NCBI GenBank assembly: GCA_963842125.1
Contig: CAWJFE010000005.1
Location: 1,550,001-1,614,000 of the forward strand
Length of the DNA: 64,000 bases
Source of the DNA: CAWCWK01 sp963842125
Lineage (GTDB): Bacteria; Pseudomonadota; Alphaproteobacteria; Rhizobiales; CAWCWK01
Reading direction: 5' to 3'
The notes under the pieces are model-generated. The model saw nothing but the letters and a program-made list of their open reading frames with translations, was not told the DNA's origin and searched no databases. The position numbers and the translations under genes are program-made. Positions within the stretch are counted from its first letter, which is position 1. Each line of letters begins with the position of its first letter. Below, one piece after another: positions 1 through 9,089 of this stretch.

Positions 1-621
1 GCGCACGGTGATCGGCTGCGGCGCGTGGAAGCGGTGGCCGTAGGTCACGTCGCCCGCCACGATGCCGCCGACCTCGAACGCGATGACGACAGGGTCCTCA
101 GTCTCCGGCCCGAACGTGCAGACGATCGATTGCAGCGGACGTACCCAGCGCAGCGCTTCCATGCCCTGCTCGGCGGGCGCAGAGGCGGGCCCCCAGCGCA
201 TCTCCTTCGGCCAGGGAAAGCGTCTGACGATGCCCGGCATCACGTCCGCGATGATTTCCTCGGCGGCGCGCCCCGGCGTTTCGATGACCGCGACGTAGAA
301 GTCGCCCTTCTTCGGATCGGACTGGATCTGCGCATCGTCGATCGAGGTCAGACCCGCACCGCGCAGGAAGCCTGCCAGCGCCTTGTCCGGCGCGCCCACG
401 CGCGGCCCCTTGCGCTCCTCGCGCACATCGGACGAGCGCGCGGTCACGCCCGAGACCGTCAACGCCAGCCGGCGCGGGGTCGCGAACGCCTTGGCCCCTT
501 CATAGGTCAGCCCCGCATCGACCATCGCACCGGTCACGAGCTTGCGCAGATCGTCGGCGGCCTGAGCCTGCATCCGGGCAGGAATCTCTTCGGAGAAGAG
601 TTCGAGGAGAAGTTCGGGCAT
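1..621 (-). CDS. glyS: Glycine--tRNA ligase beta subunit, N-terminal part (cut by window start)
   Basis: The beta subunit of the alpha2-beta2 bacterial glycyl-tRNA synthetase pairs with GlyQ to charge tRNA-Gly in the cytoplasm. The first 207 codons are visible. The protein opens MPELLLELFSEEIPARM, the characteristic start of the family, and continues with TYEGAKAFATPRRLALTV. The frame is open to base 1, so the C-terminal two thirds lie outside the window. The ATG is at 619-621 and glyQ ends 13 nt upstream, the usual glyQ-glyS operon. Nothing odd is seen. Confidence 0.95.
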   Translation of the reverse strand, partial: MPELLLELFSEEIPARMQAQAADDLRKLVTGAMVDAGLTYEGAKAFATPRRLALTVSGVTARSSDVREERKGPRVGAPDKALAGFLRGAGLTSIDDAQIQSDPKKGDFYVAVIETPGRAAEEIIADVMPGIVRRFPWPKEMRWGPASAPAEQGMEALRWVRPLQSIVCTFGPETEDPVVIAFEVGGIVAGDVTYGHRFHAPQPITVR

Positions 622-634
622 CGTTCGTGTGTCC

Positions 635-1582
635 TCAGGCCGCGCGGCCGGCTTCGGTCCGCACCCAGGCTTCGCCGCAGGCCTTGGAAAGCTCACGCAC
701 CCGCAGGATATAGCTCTGGCGCTCGGTCACCGAGATGACGCCGCGGGCATCGAGCAGGTTGAAGGCGTGGCTGGCGGCGATGCATTGATCATAGGCCGGG
801 AGAACGATCTTCGCTTCGTCCTCCTTGTCCCCGGCCTTCAGCAGCGCGTGGCATTCCGCCTCCGCGCGCTTGAAGTCCTCGAAGAGCTTGTCGGTGTCGG
901 CCGCCTCGAAATTGTGCCGGCTGTATTCGCGCTCGGCCTGGAGGAAGACGTCGCCATAGGTGATGCGCTCCGCGCCCTCGCGGCCGTTGAAATTGAGGTC
1001 GTAGACGTTCTCGACGCCCTGGACGTACATGGCGAGGCGCTCGAGACCGTAGGTCAACTCGCCCGAGACCGGAGCGCAATCCTGCCCGCAGACCTGTTGG
1101 AAGTAGGTGAACTGGCTCACCTCCATCCCGTCGCACCAGCACTCCCAGCCCAAGCCCCAAGCTCCGAGCGTCGGGCTTTCCCAATCATCCTCCACGAAGC
1201 GCACGTCGTGCAAAAGCGGGTCGATGCCGATGGCGACGAGACTGTCGAGATAGAGTTGCTGAAGGTCCGGCGGGCTCGGCTTCAGGAGAACCTGATATTG
1301 GTAGAAATGCTGCAGCCGGTTCGGGTTCTCGCCATAGCGCCCATCGGTCGGCCGGCGGGAAGGCTGCACATAGGCTGCCTTCCAGGGGCGGGGGCCGAGC
1401 GCGCGTAGCGTGGTCGCCGGGTGGAATGTACCCGCGCCGACTTCCTTGTCGTAGGGCTCGAGGATCACGCAGCCTTGATCGGCCCAAAACCGGTGAAGCG
1501 TTAGTATGAGCCCCTGGAAGGACCGGTCCGGCCGCATGTGGTCCGGCATATCGGCGAATGTGTCGGCGGTCATCGGAAGCAT
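635..1582 (-). CDS. glyQ: Glycine--tRNA ligase alpha subunit
   Basis: This is the class II catalytic subunit of heterotetrameric glycyl-tRNA synthetase, 315 aa, slightly longer than the usual 295-305. Clear family signatures are FWADQGCVILEPYDKEVGAG near residue 35, FHPATTLRALGP, and the motif-2 region YVQPSRRPTDGRYGENPNRL around residues 70-90. The first ATG is taken, but ATGs three and eleven codons or so downstream (MTADTF, MPDHM) would give a more typical length. It is the first gene of a glyQ-glyS operon; the 170 bp upstream separate it from a divergent small secreted protein. Confidence 0.96.
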   Translation of the reverse strand: MLPMTADTFADMPDHMRPDRSFQGLILTLHRFWADQGCVILEPYDKEVGAGTFHPATTLRALGPRPWKAAYVQPSRRPTDGRYGENPNRLQHFYQYQVLLKPSPPDLQQLYLDSLVAIGIDPLLHDVRFVEDDWESPTLGAWGLGWECWCDGMEVSQFTYFQQVCGQDCAPVSGELTYGLERLAMYVQGVENVYDLNFNGREGAERITYGDVFLQAEREYSRHNFEAADTDKLFEDFKRAEAECHALLKAGDKEDEAKIVLPAYDQCIAASHAFNLLDARGVISVTERQSYILRVRELSKACGEAWVRTEAGRAA

Positions 1583-1754
1583 CCGGGCGTTTCGGGTCGG
1601 GCGCGATCTCAGAGGAGTCGCGTGGATTAGACGGCTGGCCCGCGCGGGGTCAAGGAGTTGGGATCGACGCGACCGCTACGGCAGGATGAAACCTCCCGGC
1701 CCTTCGCGGGCTTTGATAGACGATACGTACCAATGAACGGACCTCGGAGACTCC

Positions 1755-2033
1755 ATGATGAAGCGCTCACTCTTGGCCGCATGTGCCCTAATGGCCGGCA
1801 TGACGGTCGCCGTCGCGCAGGACTTCCCGGAGGTCTTCCCGACGCCGCACGAGCCCACCCGCTCGGCCAGCCGCCTCAGCGCACCGCCCGGAACGATCCC
1901 CGGCGAGGCTCCGCGCGGCGGCATCTCCATCGATCTCTTCGGCGGGCCGGTGACGACGACGGGTCGGTGCGAAGAGGTCTACGATCTAATCGATGGCGTG
2001 CGCACGCTCGTCTCCGTCAGGTGCAGCGACTAG
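1755..2033 (+). CDS. Small predicted secreted protein
   Basis: A 92-aa (or 91-aa, from the second ATG) protein I do not recognise. It opens MMKRSLLAACALMAGMTVAVAQ, a good Sec signal peptide with a likely cleavage site after AVA at about residue 21. The mature part is about 70 residues, Pro-rich at first (FPTPHEPTRSASRLSAPPG), and ends with a conserved-looking segment holding the only two mature cysteines, CEEVYDLIDGVRTLVSVRC, which could form a disulfide in the periplasm. It converges with the methyltransferase gene: the palindrome CTAG at 2030-2033 supplies a TAG stop on both strands. Confidence 0.6.
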   Translation: MMKRSLLAACALMAGMTVAVAQDFPEVFPTPHEPTRSASRLSAPPGTIPGEAPRGGISIDLFGGPVTTTGRCEEVYDLIDGVRTLVSVRCSD

Positions 2034-2833
2034 AAATCGAGCACCCTTCCCTCGCGGAGCACGGCGCGCGCGGCTCCGGTCTCGGCGCCGTCCTCATCCG
2101 TAAGGCAGAGGAACGGGCGAAGGACGAGGGGGCTGCGCCGCGAGCGTACCCCCTTCACGATGACCCGCACCGCGTCGAGCCCTGGTCGGTGCGCGATGGG
2201 CAGCACGCGGATCGCGCCCATACGGCCTTCCGCCCAGCTGAGCACGGTAGACAGCAGCTCCGGCGGTAGGACGAAGGCGATCGTCCCGCCATGGCGCGCC
2301 AGCATCAGTGCTGTCTTCAACCAGTGCCGCAGAAGATCGCCGGGTTCGCTATGCGCCCGCGCTTTCATACCGTCCGGCGATCGCGTGCCATGCCCGACAG
2401 ACCGGAACGGCGGATTGCAGATGACGTGATCGGCACGGTCGGGCAGCAGTCCATGTTCGGCCAAGCGGGCGGGTGGCTCGGTCGCATCGACACAGTGGCA
2501 AACATAGCTGCAACCCACCGCATCCGCATTTTGCGCCGAGAGCGCCGACAACCCCGCCTCCCGCTCGACGAGCGAGACCACCAGCCCGCTAACACGCACG
2601 GCAGCGCTGAGCCCGGCCGCGCCGACGCCCGCACCGAGGTCGATCAACCGTTCGCCGGCCGCCCCATCGACGGACGCTCCGAGCAGAACCGATTCGAATC
2701 CGGCACGGTGACCCCGCTTCGGTTGCCGCAGGTGAACACGGCCGCCGAGGAACGCGTCATGCGTCAGCGGCCCCAAGCGACCAATGGCGTCAGTCGTGCT
2801 CACGATCGGCTCTGACGACGGAGAGAATCTCAC
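2030..2833 (-). CDS. Class I SAM methyltransferase, TrmN6/YfiC-like
   Basis: A 267-aa Rossmann-fold methyltransferase. The SAM site is LIDLGAGVGAAGL near residue 65, and the catalytic NPPF motif of N6-adenine methyltransferases is in HVICNPPFRSVG near residue 140. The N-terminal LTHDAFLGGRVHLRQPKRGHRAG is typical of alphaproteobacterial relatives of tRNA1(Val) A37 N6-methyltransferase. The substrate is inferred as tRNA but is not proven by sequence. The start is uncertain: the ATG at 2833 overlaps the DUF2007 gene by 44 nt, while a GTG at 2803 overlaps it by only 14 nt. It is probably co-transcribed with the DUF2007 gene. Confidence 0.8.
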   Translation of the reverse strand: MRFSPSSEPIVSTTDAIGRLGPLTHDAFLGGRVHLRQPKRGHRAGFESVLLGASVDGAAGERLIDLGAGVGAAGLSAAVRVSGLVVSLVEREAGLSALSAQNADAVGCSYVCHCVDATEPPARLAEHGLLPDRADHVICNPPFRSVGHGTRSPDGMKARAHSEPGDLLRHWLKTALMLARHGGTIAFVLPPELLSTVLSWAEGRMGAIRVLPIAHRPGLDAVRVIVKGVRSRRSPLVLRPFLCLTDEDGAETGAARAVLREGRVLDF

Positions 2834-3008
2834 GAGCCTCCGTGACGCGGGCGCTTTCCACCAATACCCGGCGCGGCAGCACGCCCAGCGATCCTTCGAT
2901 CACGCTGGTGTTCTCGTCGAGCAGCATGTGGCCGATGCCCGCATCGTCGAGCATGACGCCGAGAACGTTGAGAAGAACGATGTCGTTCGTTCGGAGAAGT
3001 TCTTCCAC
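2790..3008 (-). CDS. DUF2007 family small protein
   Basis: A 72-aa protein starting at GTG (3006-3008) behind a GGGAGGT ribosome site about 10 nt upstream. The longer open frame to 3125 has no such signal. The sequence MEELLRTNDIVLLNVLGVML followed by DAGIGHMLLDENTSVIEGS and GVLPRRVLV is the DUF2007 (putative signal-transducing or tRNA-metabolism adaptor) pattern: a small alpha/beta fold close to ACT/GlnB-like folds. The biochemical role is unknown. It stands immediately upstream of and overlaps the methyltransferase gene, and diverges from the polyprenyl synthase, an arrangement seen across Rhizobiales. Confidence 0.85.
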   Translation of the reverse strand: MEELLRTNDIVLLNVLGVMLDDAGIGHMLLDENTSVIEGSLGVLPRRVLVESARVTEAREILSVVRADREHD

Positions 3009-3209
3009 GTCGCTCTCGACCTCCCTTGGACCGCCCGCGACGACCTGTCCAATCACGCACGGATGGTTTGCGCCCATAGTGCAGTTGTGGCACAGCATCC
3101 GCGCCTTACACTGGCCGCGACGCACCGCGCGTTGCTAACGCCTCCGGGAACATAGTCCGAGCGGCCCTCCCCGCCTAGCTCGGCCGCCCGGCCGGTTCTG
3201 GAGATCGTC

Positions 3210-4220
3210 TTGGGTATCGTCGTCCCCCTCGTCAAGGACCGTGAGCCGAGCATAGAGGGACTGGTCGCCCTCACCCGCGCCGAGATGGCGCGCGTCAACG
3301 AGATCATCCTCTCGCGAACCGGTTCGGACGTCACCATGGTGCCGGAAATCGCGAACCACCTGATTGAATCGGGCGGGAAGCGCATTCGCCCGATGATGAC
3401 CGTCGCGGCCGGTGCGATGTCAGGCTATGCGGGTGAGGGCCATCTCAAGCTCGCGGCCGCCGTCGAGTTCATGCACACCGCAACGCTCCTCCACGACGAT
3501 GTCGTCGATGAGAGCGAGATGCGGCGCGGGCAGCCGTCGGCCCGGCGCGTCTGGGGCAACGAGGCGAGTGTGCTCGTTGGCGACTTTCTCCTCGGGCAGG
3601 CCTTCAAGATGATGGTCGAGGTCGGGTCCCTCCCCTGCCTCGCCATCCTGTCGAACTCCGCCGCCGTCATCGCGGAAGGCGAAGTCGCGCAGCTCGCGGC
3701 ATCGAAGAACATGGCGACGACGGAGGACGACTATCTGGCCGTCATCCGCGCCAAGACGGCGGCCCTGTTCGCGGCAGCCGCCGAGGTCGGGCCGACGCTC
3801 GCAGGCGCGCCCGAAAGCCAGATCGCGGCCATGCGCTCCTACGGCACCAACCTTGGCCTCGCCTTCCAGCTCATCGACGATGCGCTCGACTACTCCGGCA
3901 GCCAGTCCGACCTCGGAAAGCGCGTCGGCGACGACTTTCGGGAAGGCAAGATCACACTTCCCGTGGTCCTCAGCTACCGACGTGGCACGCCTACCGAGCG
4001 CGAGTTCTGGACCCGCACGCTCCAGAAGGGCGATGTCGAGGACGGCGATCTCGAACGGGCTCTCGGGTACATGACGAAGCATCGCGCGATCAAGGATACC
4101 GTCGAGCGGGCCGAGCATTACGGGGCCGTCGCGTTAGACGCGCTCGCGATCTTCCCCGACACGCCGCACAAGACGTCGCTGATGGACGCCGTCGCGTTCT
4201 GCATCCAGCGGGCCCATTGA
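3210..4220 (+). CDS. ispB: Polyprenyl (octaprenyl-type) diphosphate synthase
   Basis: A trans-isoprenyl diphosphate synthase of 336 aa that makes the long side chain of ubiquinone from IPP and FPP. Both Asp-rich Mg-binding motifs are intact: the first as LLHDDVVDES near residue 95, the second as FQLIDDALDYSG near residue 220. The GGKRIRP substrate-binding motif is present near residue 55. The start is a TTG at 3210, giving MGIVVPLVKDREPS; no better ATG exists before conserved sequence. The chain length (C40 or C50) cannot be read from sequence here. It converges with ispE across a palindromic repeat. Confidence 0.93.
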   Translation: MGIVVPLVKDREPSIEGLVALTRAEMARVNEIILSRTGSDVTMVPEIANHLIESGGKRIRPMMTVAAGAMSGYAGEGHLKLAAAVEFMHTATLLHDDVVDESEMRRGQPSARRVWGNEASVLVGDFLLGQAFKMMVEVGSLPCLAILSNSAAVIAEGEVAQLAASKNMATTEDDYLAVIRAKTAALFAAAAEVGPTLAGAPESQIAAMRSYGTNLGLAFQLIDDALDYSGSQSDLGKRVGDDFREGKITLPVVLSYRRGTPTEREFWTRTLQKGDVEDGDLERALGYMTKHRAIKDTVERAEHYGAVALDALAIFPDTPHKTSLMDAVAFCIQRAH

Positions 4221-4245
4221 GCGGTCGATGCTGGAGCCGTTCCTG

Positions 4246-4480
4246 CAAACGTTGGCTCGATCATCAGCCTATCTTCCACGTCATTCTCGGGCACCGACCC
4301 GAGGATCCAAAGCGGCGATCGCATTGCCCCAAACGTAGGCGAGGCACGACAAGTCGAACGATCGGATAGAAGGTCGGACCAAGGCGCTGCCTCTTGCGCC
4401 CCTCGATCCTCGGGTCGGTGCCCGAGAATGACGGTTGGAGGTAAGGGCGCTACCTGGACCAAGCTTCGCTGGACAAGGTC
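4246..4480. repeat. Palindromic intergenic repeat, copy 1 of 3
   Basis: It lies between the convergent ispB and ispE genes and abuts the ispE stop codon. The inner part has perfect 29-bp inverted arms at 4279-4307 and 4405-4433 (arm core CTCGGGCACCGACCCGAGG) around a 97-bp centre. An upstream head CAAACG..GGCTCGA and a downstream tail TGGAGGTAAGG...ACCAAGCT complete the unit. The head, arms, centre and tail recur in copies at 19,920 and 45,439. The arm resembles the CTCGGGC-CCCGAG palindromes common between genes in Alphaproteobacteria. The transcript could fold into a long hairpin and end both genes, but no T-tract follows. Confidence 0.85.
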
Positions 4481-5343
4481 TAGGAAAGCGCGACCGGGGT
4501 AACCCACCATGTCGGCTCGCGCTCACGGAGCGCGATGGCTGCCGCTTCGGCATCAGCGGTCGTATCAAACAGTCCAAAGCAGGTGGCTCCGGAACCGGAC
4601 ATCCGGGCAAGTCGACAGGCCTCGAGTGATTGCAGAGCGCTTAGCACTTGTTCGATAACGGGTGCGACGCTGACGGCGGCGTCGAGGAGATCGTTTCGGG
4701 TCCCGACGCACCAGTCGAGTAGACCATCCGCGTTCGAGACAACCGGCCCGCCAATGGTCCTCGAGAACGGATCCTTGCCGGAGCGATAGGCACCGAAGAC
4801 GGCCGGCGTGGAGCAGGCGTCACCCGCGTTGACCAAAAGACCTGCCACGGTCGGCACTGCGACGGGTTCGATGCGATCGCCCCGCGCGGTGGCCCATCCG
4901 GCCCGATCGCCGAATGCGAAGGGAACATCCGCACCGAGATGCCCGGCGATCGACTGAAGCGATCTTTGCGAAACGTCGAAGACGCGCGCCATAAGGCGAA
5001 GCGCAGCCCCTGCATCGGCGGAGCCGCCGCCGATGCCGGCGGCTACCGGGAGGTTCTTCTCCAAGGTCCAGGCGAGTGGTGGCAGATCGGGCCGCGCGTC
5101 TCGAACGAGACGGGTCGCGGCAAGCACGAGATTGTCGTCGTCGCCGTCCAGCTTGCCCGCAAACGGGCCACCGATGTCGATGCGATCGCTCTCTGCGACC
5201 CCGGCCAACGTCACGACGTCCTCCGCACCGTCCGCGAGGACCATCAACGTTTCGAGACGATGATAGCCCTCGGCATCGCGGCCGGTGATGTGGAGGTTGA
5301 GGTTGACCTTGGCGCGGGCGGCTTCCCGACCGAGCGAACTCAC
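4480..5343 (-). CDS. ispE: 4-diphosphocytidyl-2-C-methyl-D-erythritol kinase
   Basis: A GHMP kinase of the MEP pathway that phosphorylates CDP-methylerythritol. The 287-aa protein starts at a GTG at 5341-5343 that overlaps the TPR-protein stop codon (GTGA), so the two are translationally coupled; the longer open frame is antisense noise. It has the N-terminal ARAKVNLNLHITGRDAEGYH, the ATP loop LPVAAGIGGGSADAGAALR near residue 95, and the C-terminal MSGSGATCFGLF. It supplies IPP/DMAPP, the substrate of the neighbouring polyprenyl synthase. Its stop TAG touches a palindromic repeat. Confidence 0.95.
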   Translation of the reverse strand: MSSLGREAARAKVNLNLHITGRDAEGYHRLETLMVLADGAEDVVTLAGVAESDRIDIGGPFAGKLDGDDDNLVLAATRLVRDARPDLPPLAWTLEKNLPVAAGIGGGSADAGAALRLMARVFDVSQRSLQSIAGHLGADVPFAFGDRAGWATARGDRIEPVAVPTVAGLLVNAGDACSTPAVFGAYRSGKDPFSRTIGGPVVSNADGLLDWCVGTRNDLLDAAVSVAPVIEQVLSALQSLEACRLARMSGSGATCFGLFDTTADAEAAAIALREREPTWWVTPVALS

Positions 5344-7115
5344 TCGGTCGGCTCGTCCGCTACCTCGCCGGCCGGATTGTCGGGCGCATCGTCGGCATCC
5401 GTTTCGATGTCGGCCTGCACCGCTTCGATGACGGGATCGAGCAGCCCCGTCGCCATCTTGACGCGAACCTTCGCCTCGAGCTCGGGATCCGGATCGAGGT
5501 CCATCGCGTGGCGCCACTGGAAGCGCGCCTCGAGCCGGCGCCCGACGCGCCAGTAGGCATCGCCGAGATGGTCGTTGATCGTCGGATCGGCGGGGCGCAG
5601 CAGCACGGCCTTCTCCAACTCCTCCACCGCCTCGTCATAGCGGCCAAGGCGATAATAAGCCCAGCCAAGACTGTCGACGATGTAGCCGTCGTCGGGCCGC
5701 TGCTCCACCGCGCGGCGGACCATGTCGAGCCCCTCTTCGAGATTGAGGTTCTGGTCGATCCAGGAATAGCCGAGATAGTTGAGGACAAGCGGCTGCTCGG
5801 GCTCCATCTCGAGAGCGCGCAGCAGATCGGCCTCCGCCTTCGGCCACTCCTTGGCGCGCTCGTAGGAGATGCCGCGGAAGTAGAAGAGCGTCCAGTCGTC
5901 GACCTCGTCCTCGCCGATCATCGCGATGGCGCGGCTATAGGTTTCCGCCGCCTCCTCGAACCGCTCCTCGGAGCGCAGCACGTTGCCGATGGTCACGACA
6001 TTGGTCGCGTCATCGGGATCGAGCTCGGCCAGGCTTTCGAGAGCCAGCAAGGCTTCGTCGGTGCGCTCCAGACGGTCGAGATTGAGCGCACGCTGCGTCT
6101 CCGCGATCCGGTAGACGCTGGCGTCGAGCGGCACCCGCTCGTAGAGCGAGGCGGCGTCGGCATACTGCCCTAGGCCTTCGTAAAGCCCTGCGAGCGCGAA
6201 GAGTGCGTAAGGGTCATCCTCGCGCAGACGAAGCGCCAAGCGCAGGTAGATGGCCGCAACCTCCTCCCCGCCCTCCCGGCCGAGGACCGTTCCGAGACCG
6301 TAGAGGATCTCGGCGGCGCCGGAGCGCGCGTCGGTAACGTAGGGGCCGTTGGGGCCGCCGGCATCGCGCACGGCCTGGAAGTCCGTCATCAGCGGATTGT
6401 TGTCGGCTACGCCAGTGATGTCGCCGAGAAGCGCGTCGAGTTCGTCCTGCCGGTCGAGCCTGGCCAGCACGTGTGCGCGGGCGAGTACGACCCGCAAGGC
6501 CGCATCACCGCTCAAGCTGGCCGACTCGAGAAATTCCGCAGCCTCTTCCAGCCGATCCGCCTGTTCGGCAATGAGCCCGGAGTGATAGTCGACAAAGAGG
6601 GCATACCAGCCCGGGCCCTCGAGGGCATCGAGCGTCGCCAGCGCCGCGTCGGTCTCGCCGAGGCCTTGCTGCGCCCACGCTTCGAGAATGCCGAGCGTCA
6701 GCGTCGTCAGCGGATCGTCGCCGTTGGACGCGAACTGCTCGGACGCCGCATTCCATTCCCGTGACCTCAACTCGCGGACGCCGAGCGTCATGCGCGCGAA
6801 CTTGTTGTCGCCGGTCTCTTCGAGCAAGCGCTCTGCGAGGTCGGCCGCACGGTCCATGCGCCCGGTGGCGAGCATCAGCAGGAAGGTGCGTTGGACGAGC
6901 TGTGGGCTCTCCGGATCCTCTTCGAGGGCTCGCTCGTAGAAGTGGACGGCGGTGTCGATGTCCTTCACCGCGCCGGCGTAGAGCCCAGCGAGGTAGTTGC
7001 CTGCGAGCGACCGCGCGTAGGTTTCCGATCCGACCGACCGTTCCGCCGAGGCCGGCGAAGCGAAAGCGATCAGGGCCGCCGCGAGCGCGCCGGTAAGGGT
7101 GTAGGCCGTTTTCAT
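5340..7115 (-). CDS. Secreted or periplasmic TPR-repeat protein
   Basis: A 591-aa tetratricopeptide protein. The ATG at 7113-7115 is chosen because it gives a clean signal peptide MKTAYTLTGALAAALIAFAS cut after ASA; the longer open frame adds an implausible Cys-rich leader. At least seven TPR units follow, clearest at AVHFYERALEEDPESPQLVQ near residue 55 and at YIVDSLGWAYYRLGRYDEAV and DPTINDHLGDAYWRVGRR near residues 480-540. The C-terminus is acidic. Proteins of this kind act as scaffolds for protein-protein contacts; no enzymatic domain is seen. It is linked to ispE by a 4-bp stop/start overlap, which is conserved in many Alphaproteobacteria although the functional tie is unknown. Confidence 0.85.
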   Translation of the reverse strand: MKTAYTLTGALAAALIAFASPASAERSVGSETYARSLAGNYLAGLYAGAVKDIDTAVHFYERALEEDPESPQLVQRTFLLMLATGRMDRAADLAERLLEETGDNKFARMTLGVRELRSREWNAASEQFASNGDDPLTTLTLGILEAWAQQGLGETDAALATLDALEGPGWYALFVDYHSGLIAEQADRLEEAAEFLESASLSGDAALRVVLARAHVLARLDRQDELDALLGDITGVADNNPLMTDFQAVRDAGGPNGPYVTDARSGAAEILYGLGTVLGREGGEEVAAIYLRLALRLREDDPYALFALAGLYEGLGQYADAASLYERVPLDASVYRIAETQRALNLDRLERTDEALLALESLAELDPDDATNVVTIGNVLRSEERFEEAAETYSRAIAMIGEDEVDDWTLFYFRGISYERAKEWPKAEADLLRALEMEPEQPLVLNYLGYSWIDQNLNLEEGLDMVRRAVEQRPDDGYIVDSLGWAYYRLGRYDEAVEELEKAVLLRPADPTINDHLGDAYWRVGRRLEARFQWRHAMDLDPDPELEAKVRVKMATGLLDPVIEAVQADIETDADDAPDNPAGEVADEPTE

Positions 7116-7213
7116 CGCTCTCGCTCTCAGATGCGGTGCCGTTATTGCGGCGCATACGCACACATAAGCATGGCGGCCCCAAGGCGCTCGCGAGGCGGCG
7201 AACCTTACCGAAC

Positions 7214-8893
7214 CTACATGTTGGGGTAATTCGGCCCGCCGCCGCCTTCGGGCACGGTCCAGACGATGTTCTGGTAGGGGTCCTTGATGTCGCAGGTCTT
7301 GCAGTGGACGCAGTTTTGCGCGTTGATCTGGAACTTGCGCACCCCGCCTTCCTCCACGAATTCGTAAACGCCGGCAGGGCAGTAGCGCTGCGACGGACCT
7401 GCGTAGATCGGCCAGTTCTTCTGAACCGGCAGGTCGGCGTCCTTGAGCTTGAGATGGACCGGCTGGTCTTCCTCGTGGTTCGTGTTGGAGATGAAGACCG
7501 AGGACAATTTGTCGAAAGTGAGCGTGCCGTCTGGCTTCGGGTAATCGATCGGCTTGAACTTATCAGCCGGCTTCAGGCATTCGTGATCGGGCTTTCCGTG
7601 CGCCATCGTCCCGAAGGGCGAGAAGCCGAGCTTCTCCTGACACCACATGTCGACCCCGCCGAGCGTGACGCCGGCCAGCGTGCCGAACTTCGACCAGAGC
7701 GGCTTCACATTCCGCACCGTTCGGAGGTCGTGGCCGATCTCGCTGTCGAGCAATGTTCGCTCATAGCCGACGATCTCGTCGTTGGTCCGCCCCTCCTGGA
7801 GCGCCGCCGCAATCTGATCGCCGGCCAGGATGCCAGAAAGCATCGCGTTATGGCTGCCCTTGATGCGGGGAACGTTGACGTATCCGGCCGCGCAGCCGAG
7901 CAGCAATCCGCCCGGAAAGCTCGGCTTCGGCATCGATTGATAGCCACCCTCGCCGATGGCGCGGGCGCCATAGGAGAGCCGCTTGCCGCCCTCGAACATC
8001 GGCGCGATGTCGGGGTGGGTCTTGAAGCGCTGGAGCTCGTCGAAGGGCGAAAGGTAGGGGTTCTCGTAGTTCAGGTGAACGACGAAGCCGACATAGGCCT
8101 GGTTGTTGTCGAGATGATAGATGAAAGAGCCACCGCCGGTGGAGTTGTCGAGCGGCCAGCCGAAACTGTGCTGAACCAGGCCTTCCTGATGCTGCGACGG
8201 ATCGAGCTCCCAGAGCTCCTTGAGGCCGATGCCGTATTTGGGAACGTCGCGGCCGTCCTGAAGGTCGTAGCGGGCGATGATCTGCTGTGAGCAGGAACCG
8301 CGCACGCCCTCGGCGAAGAGCACGTACTTGCCGCGCAGTTCCATGCCCCGCTCGTGACCGTCCTTCGGCGCGCCATCGCGCCCGACGCCCATGTCGCCCG
8401 TCGCAACGCCGACGACCGCGCCGTTCTCGTAGAGGACTTCGGCGGCGGCGAAGCCCGGATAGATTTCGACGCCCACGCCCTCCGCGCGCTCGGCCATCCA
8501 GCGGCAGACGTTGCCGAGCGAGACGATGTAGTTCTCGTGGTTCGACATCAGCTTCGGCATGGCGAAATTGGGCAGGCGTATGCCGCCGGCATGGCCGAGA
8601 TAGTAGAACTTGTCCTGGGTCACCCGCGTCTTCACCGGGGCCGTGTCGTCGTCTCGCCAGTCGGGGATCAGCTTGTCGAGGCCGATGGGGTCGAGCACGT
8701 TGCCCGACAGGATATGCGCGCCGACCTCCGAACCCTTCTCGACAACCACGACGTTGAGCGCGTCGTCGATCTGCTTGAGCCGGATCGCCGCGGAAAGGCC
8801 GGCCGGACCCGCACCGACGATGACGACATCGAACTCCATCGACTCTCGTGCTTCGATCTCGGGTGCAGGCTGGTCGGACATCGAGGGCTCCAT
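7214..8893 (-). CDS. Electron transfer flavoprotein-ubiquinone oxidoreductase
   Basis: A 559-aa membrane-associated flavoprotein that passes electrons from ETF (fatty-acid and amino-acid oxidation) to ubiquinone. The FAD dinucleotide-binding motif is VVIVGAGPAGLSAAIRL at residues 23-39. The C-terminal 4Fe-4S site is intact: a cysteine upstream in YCPAGVYEF, then NCVHCKTCDIKDP near residue 530, ending WTVPEGGGGPNYPNM, which is almost invariant in the family. Full length. The start may be the first ATG or MSDQ four codons in. The gene stands alone and diverges from the UDG-like gene across 196 bp in which I see no clear promoter. Confidence 0.95.
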   Translation of the reverse strand: MEPSMSDQPAPEIEARESMEFDVVIVGAGPAGLSAAIRLKQIDDALNVVVVEKGSEVGAHILSGNVLDPIGLDKLIPDWRDDDTAPVKTRVTQDKFYYLGHAGGIRLPNFAMPKLMSNHENYIVSLGNVCRWMAERAEGVGVEIYPGFAAAEVLYENGAVVGVATGDMGVGRDGAPKDGHERGMELRGKYVLFAEGVRGSCSQQIIARYDLQDGRDVPKYGIGLKELWELDPSQHQEGLVQHSFGWPLDNSTGGGSFIYHLDNNQAYVGFVVHLNYENPYLSPFDELQRFKTHPDIAPMFEGGKRLSYGARAIGEGGYQSMPKPSFPGGLLLGCAAGYVNVPRIKGSHNAMLSGILAGDQIAAALQEGRTNDEIVGYERTLLDSEIGHDLRTVRNVKPLWSKFGTLAGVTLGGVDMWCQEKLGFSPFGTMAHGKPDHECLKPADKFKPIDYPKPDGTLTFDKLSSVFISNTNHEEDQPVHLKLKDADLPVQKNWPIYAGPSQRYCPAGVYEFVEEGGVRKFQINAQNCVHCKTCDIKDPYQNIVWTVPEGGGGPNYPNM

Positions 8894-9089
8894 CCCGTCC
8901 GCAACGGACGATAAGCTGTTGATTCAATACGGCGCAGACCCGGGTCGCACGCTTGCGCGGCGTTGCGAAACCGTGTCTGATTCCCCATCTGTTCTAGACG
9001 CGGGCGAAGGCGCAAGCCAATAGGCCGCGTCGAGGACTGACGCAGACTAACGCAAACGTAAGCGGGCGGTTCGCCCGGCCGGGTGTCGC

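Noticed and set aside
7136..8290. 384-codon plus-strand frame opposite ETF-quinone oxidoreductase
   Set aside because: Antisense shadow; no domain, and the opposite strand is a complete conserved enzyme.
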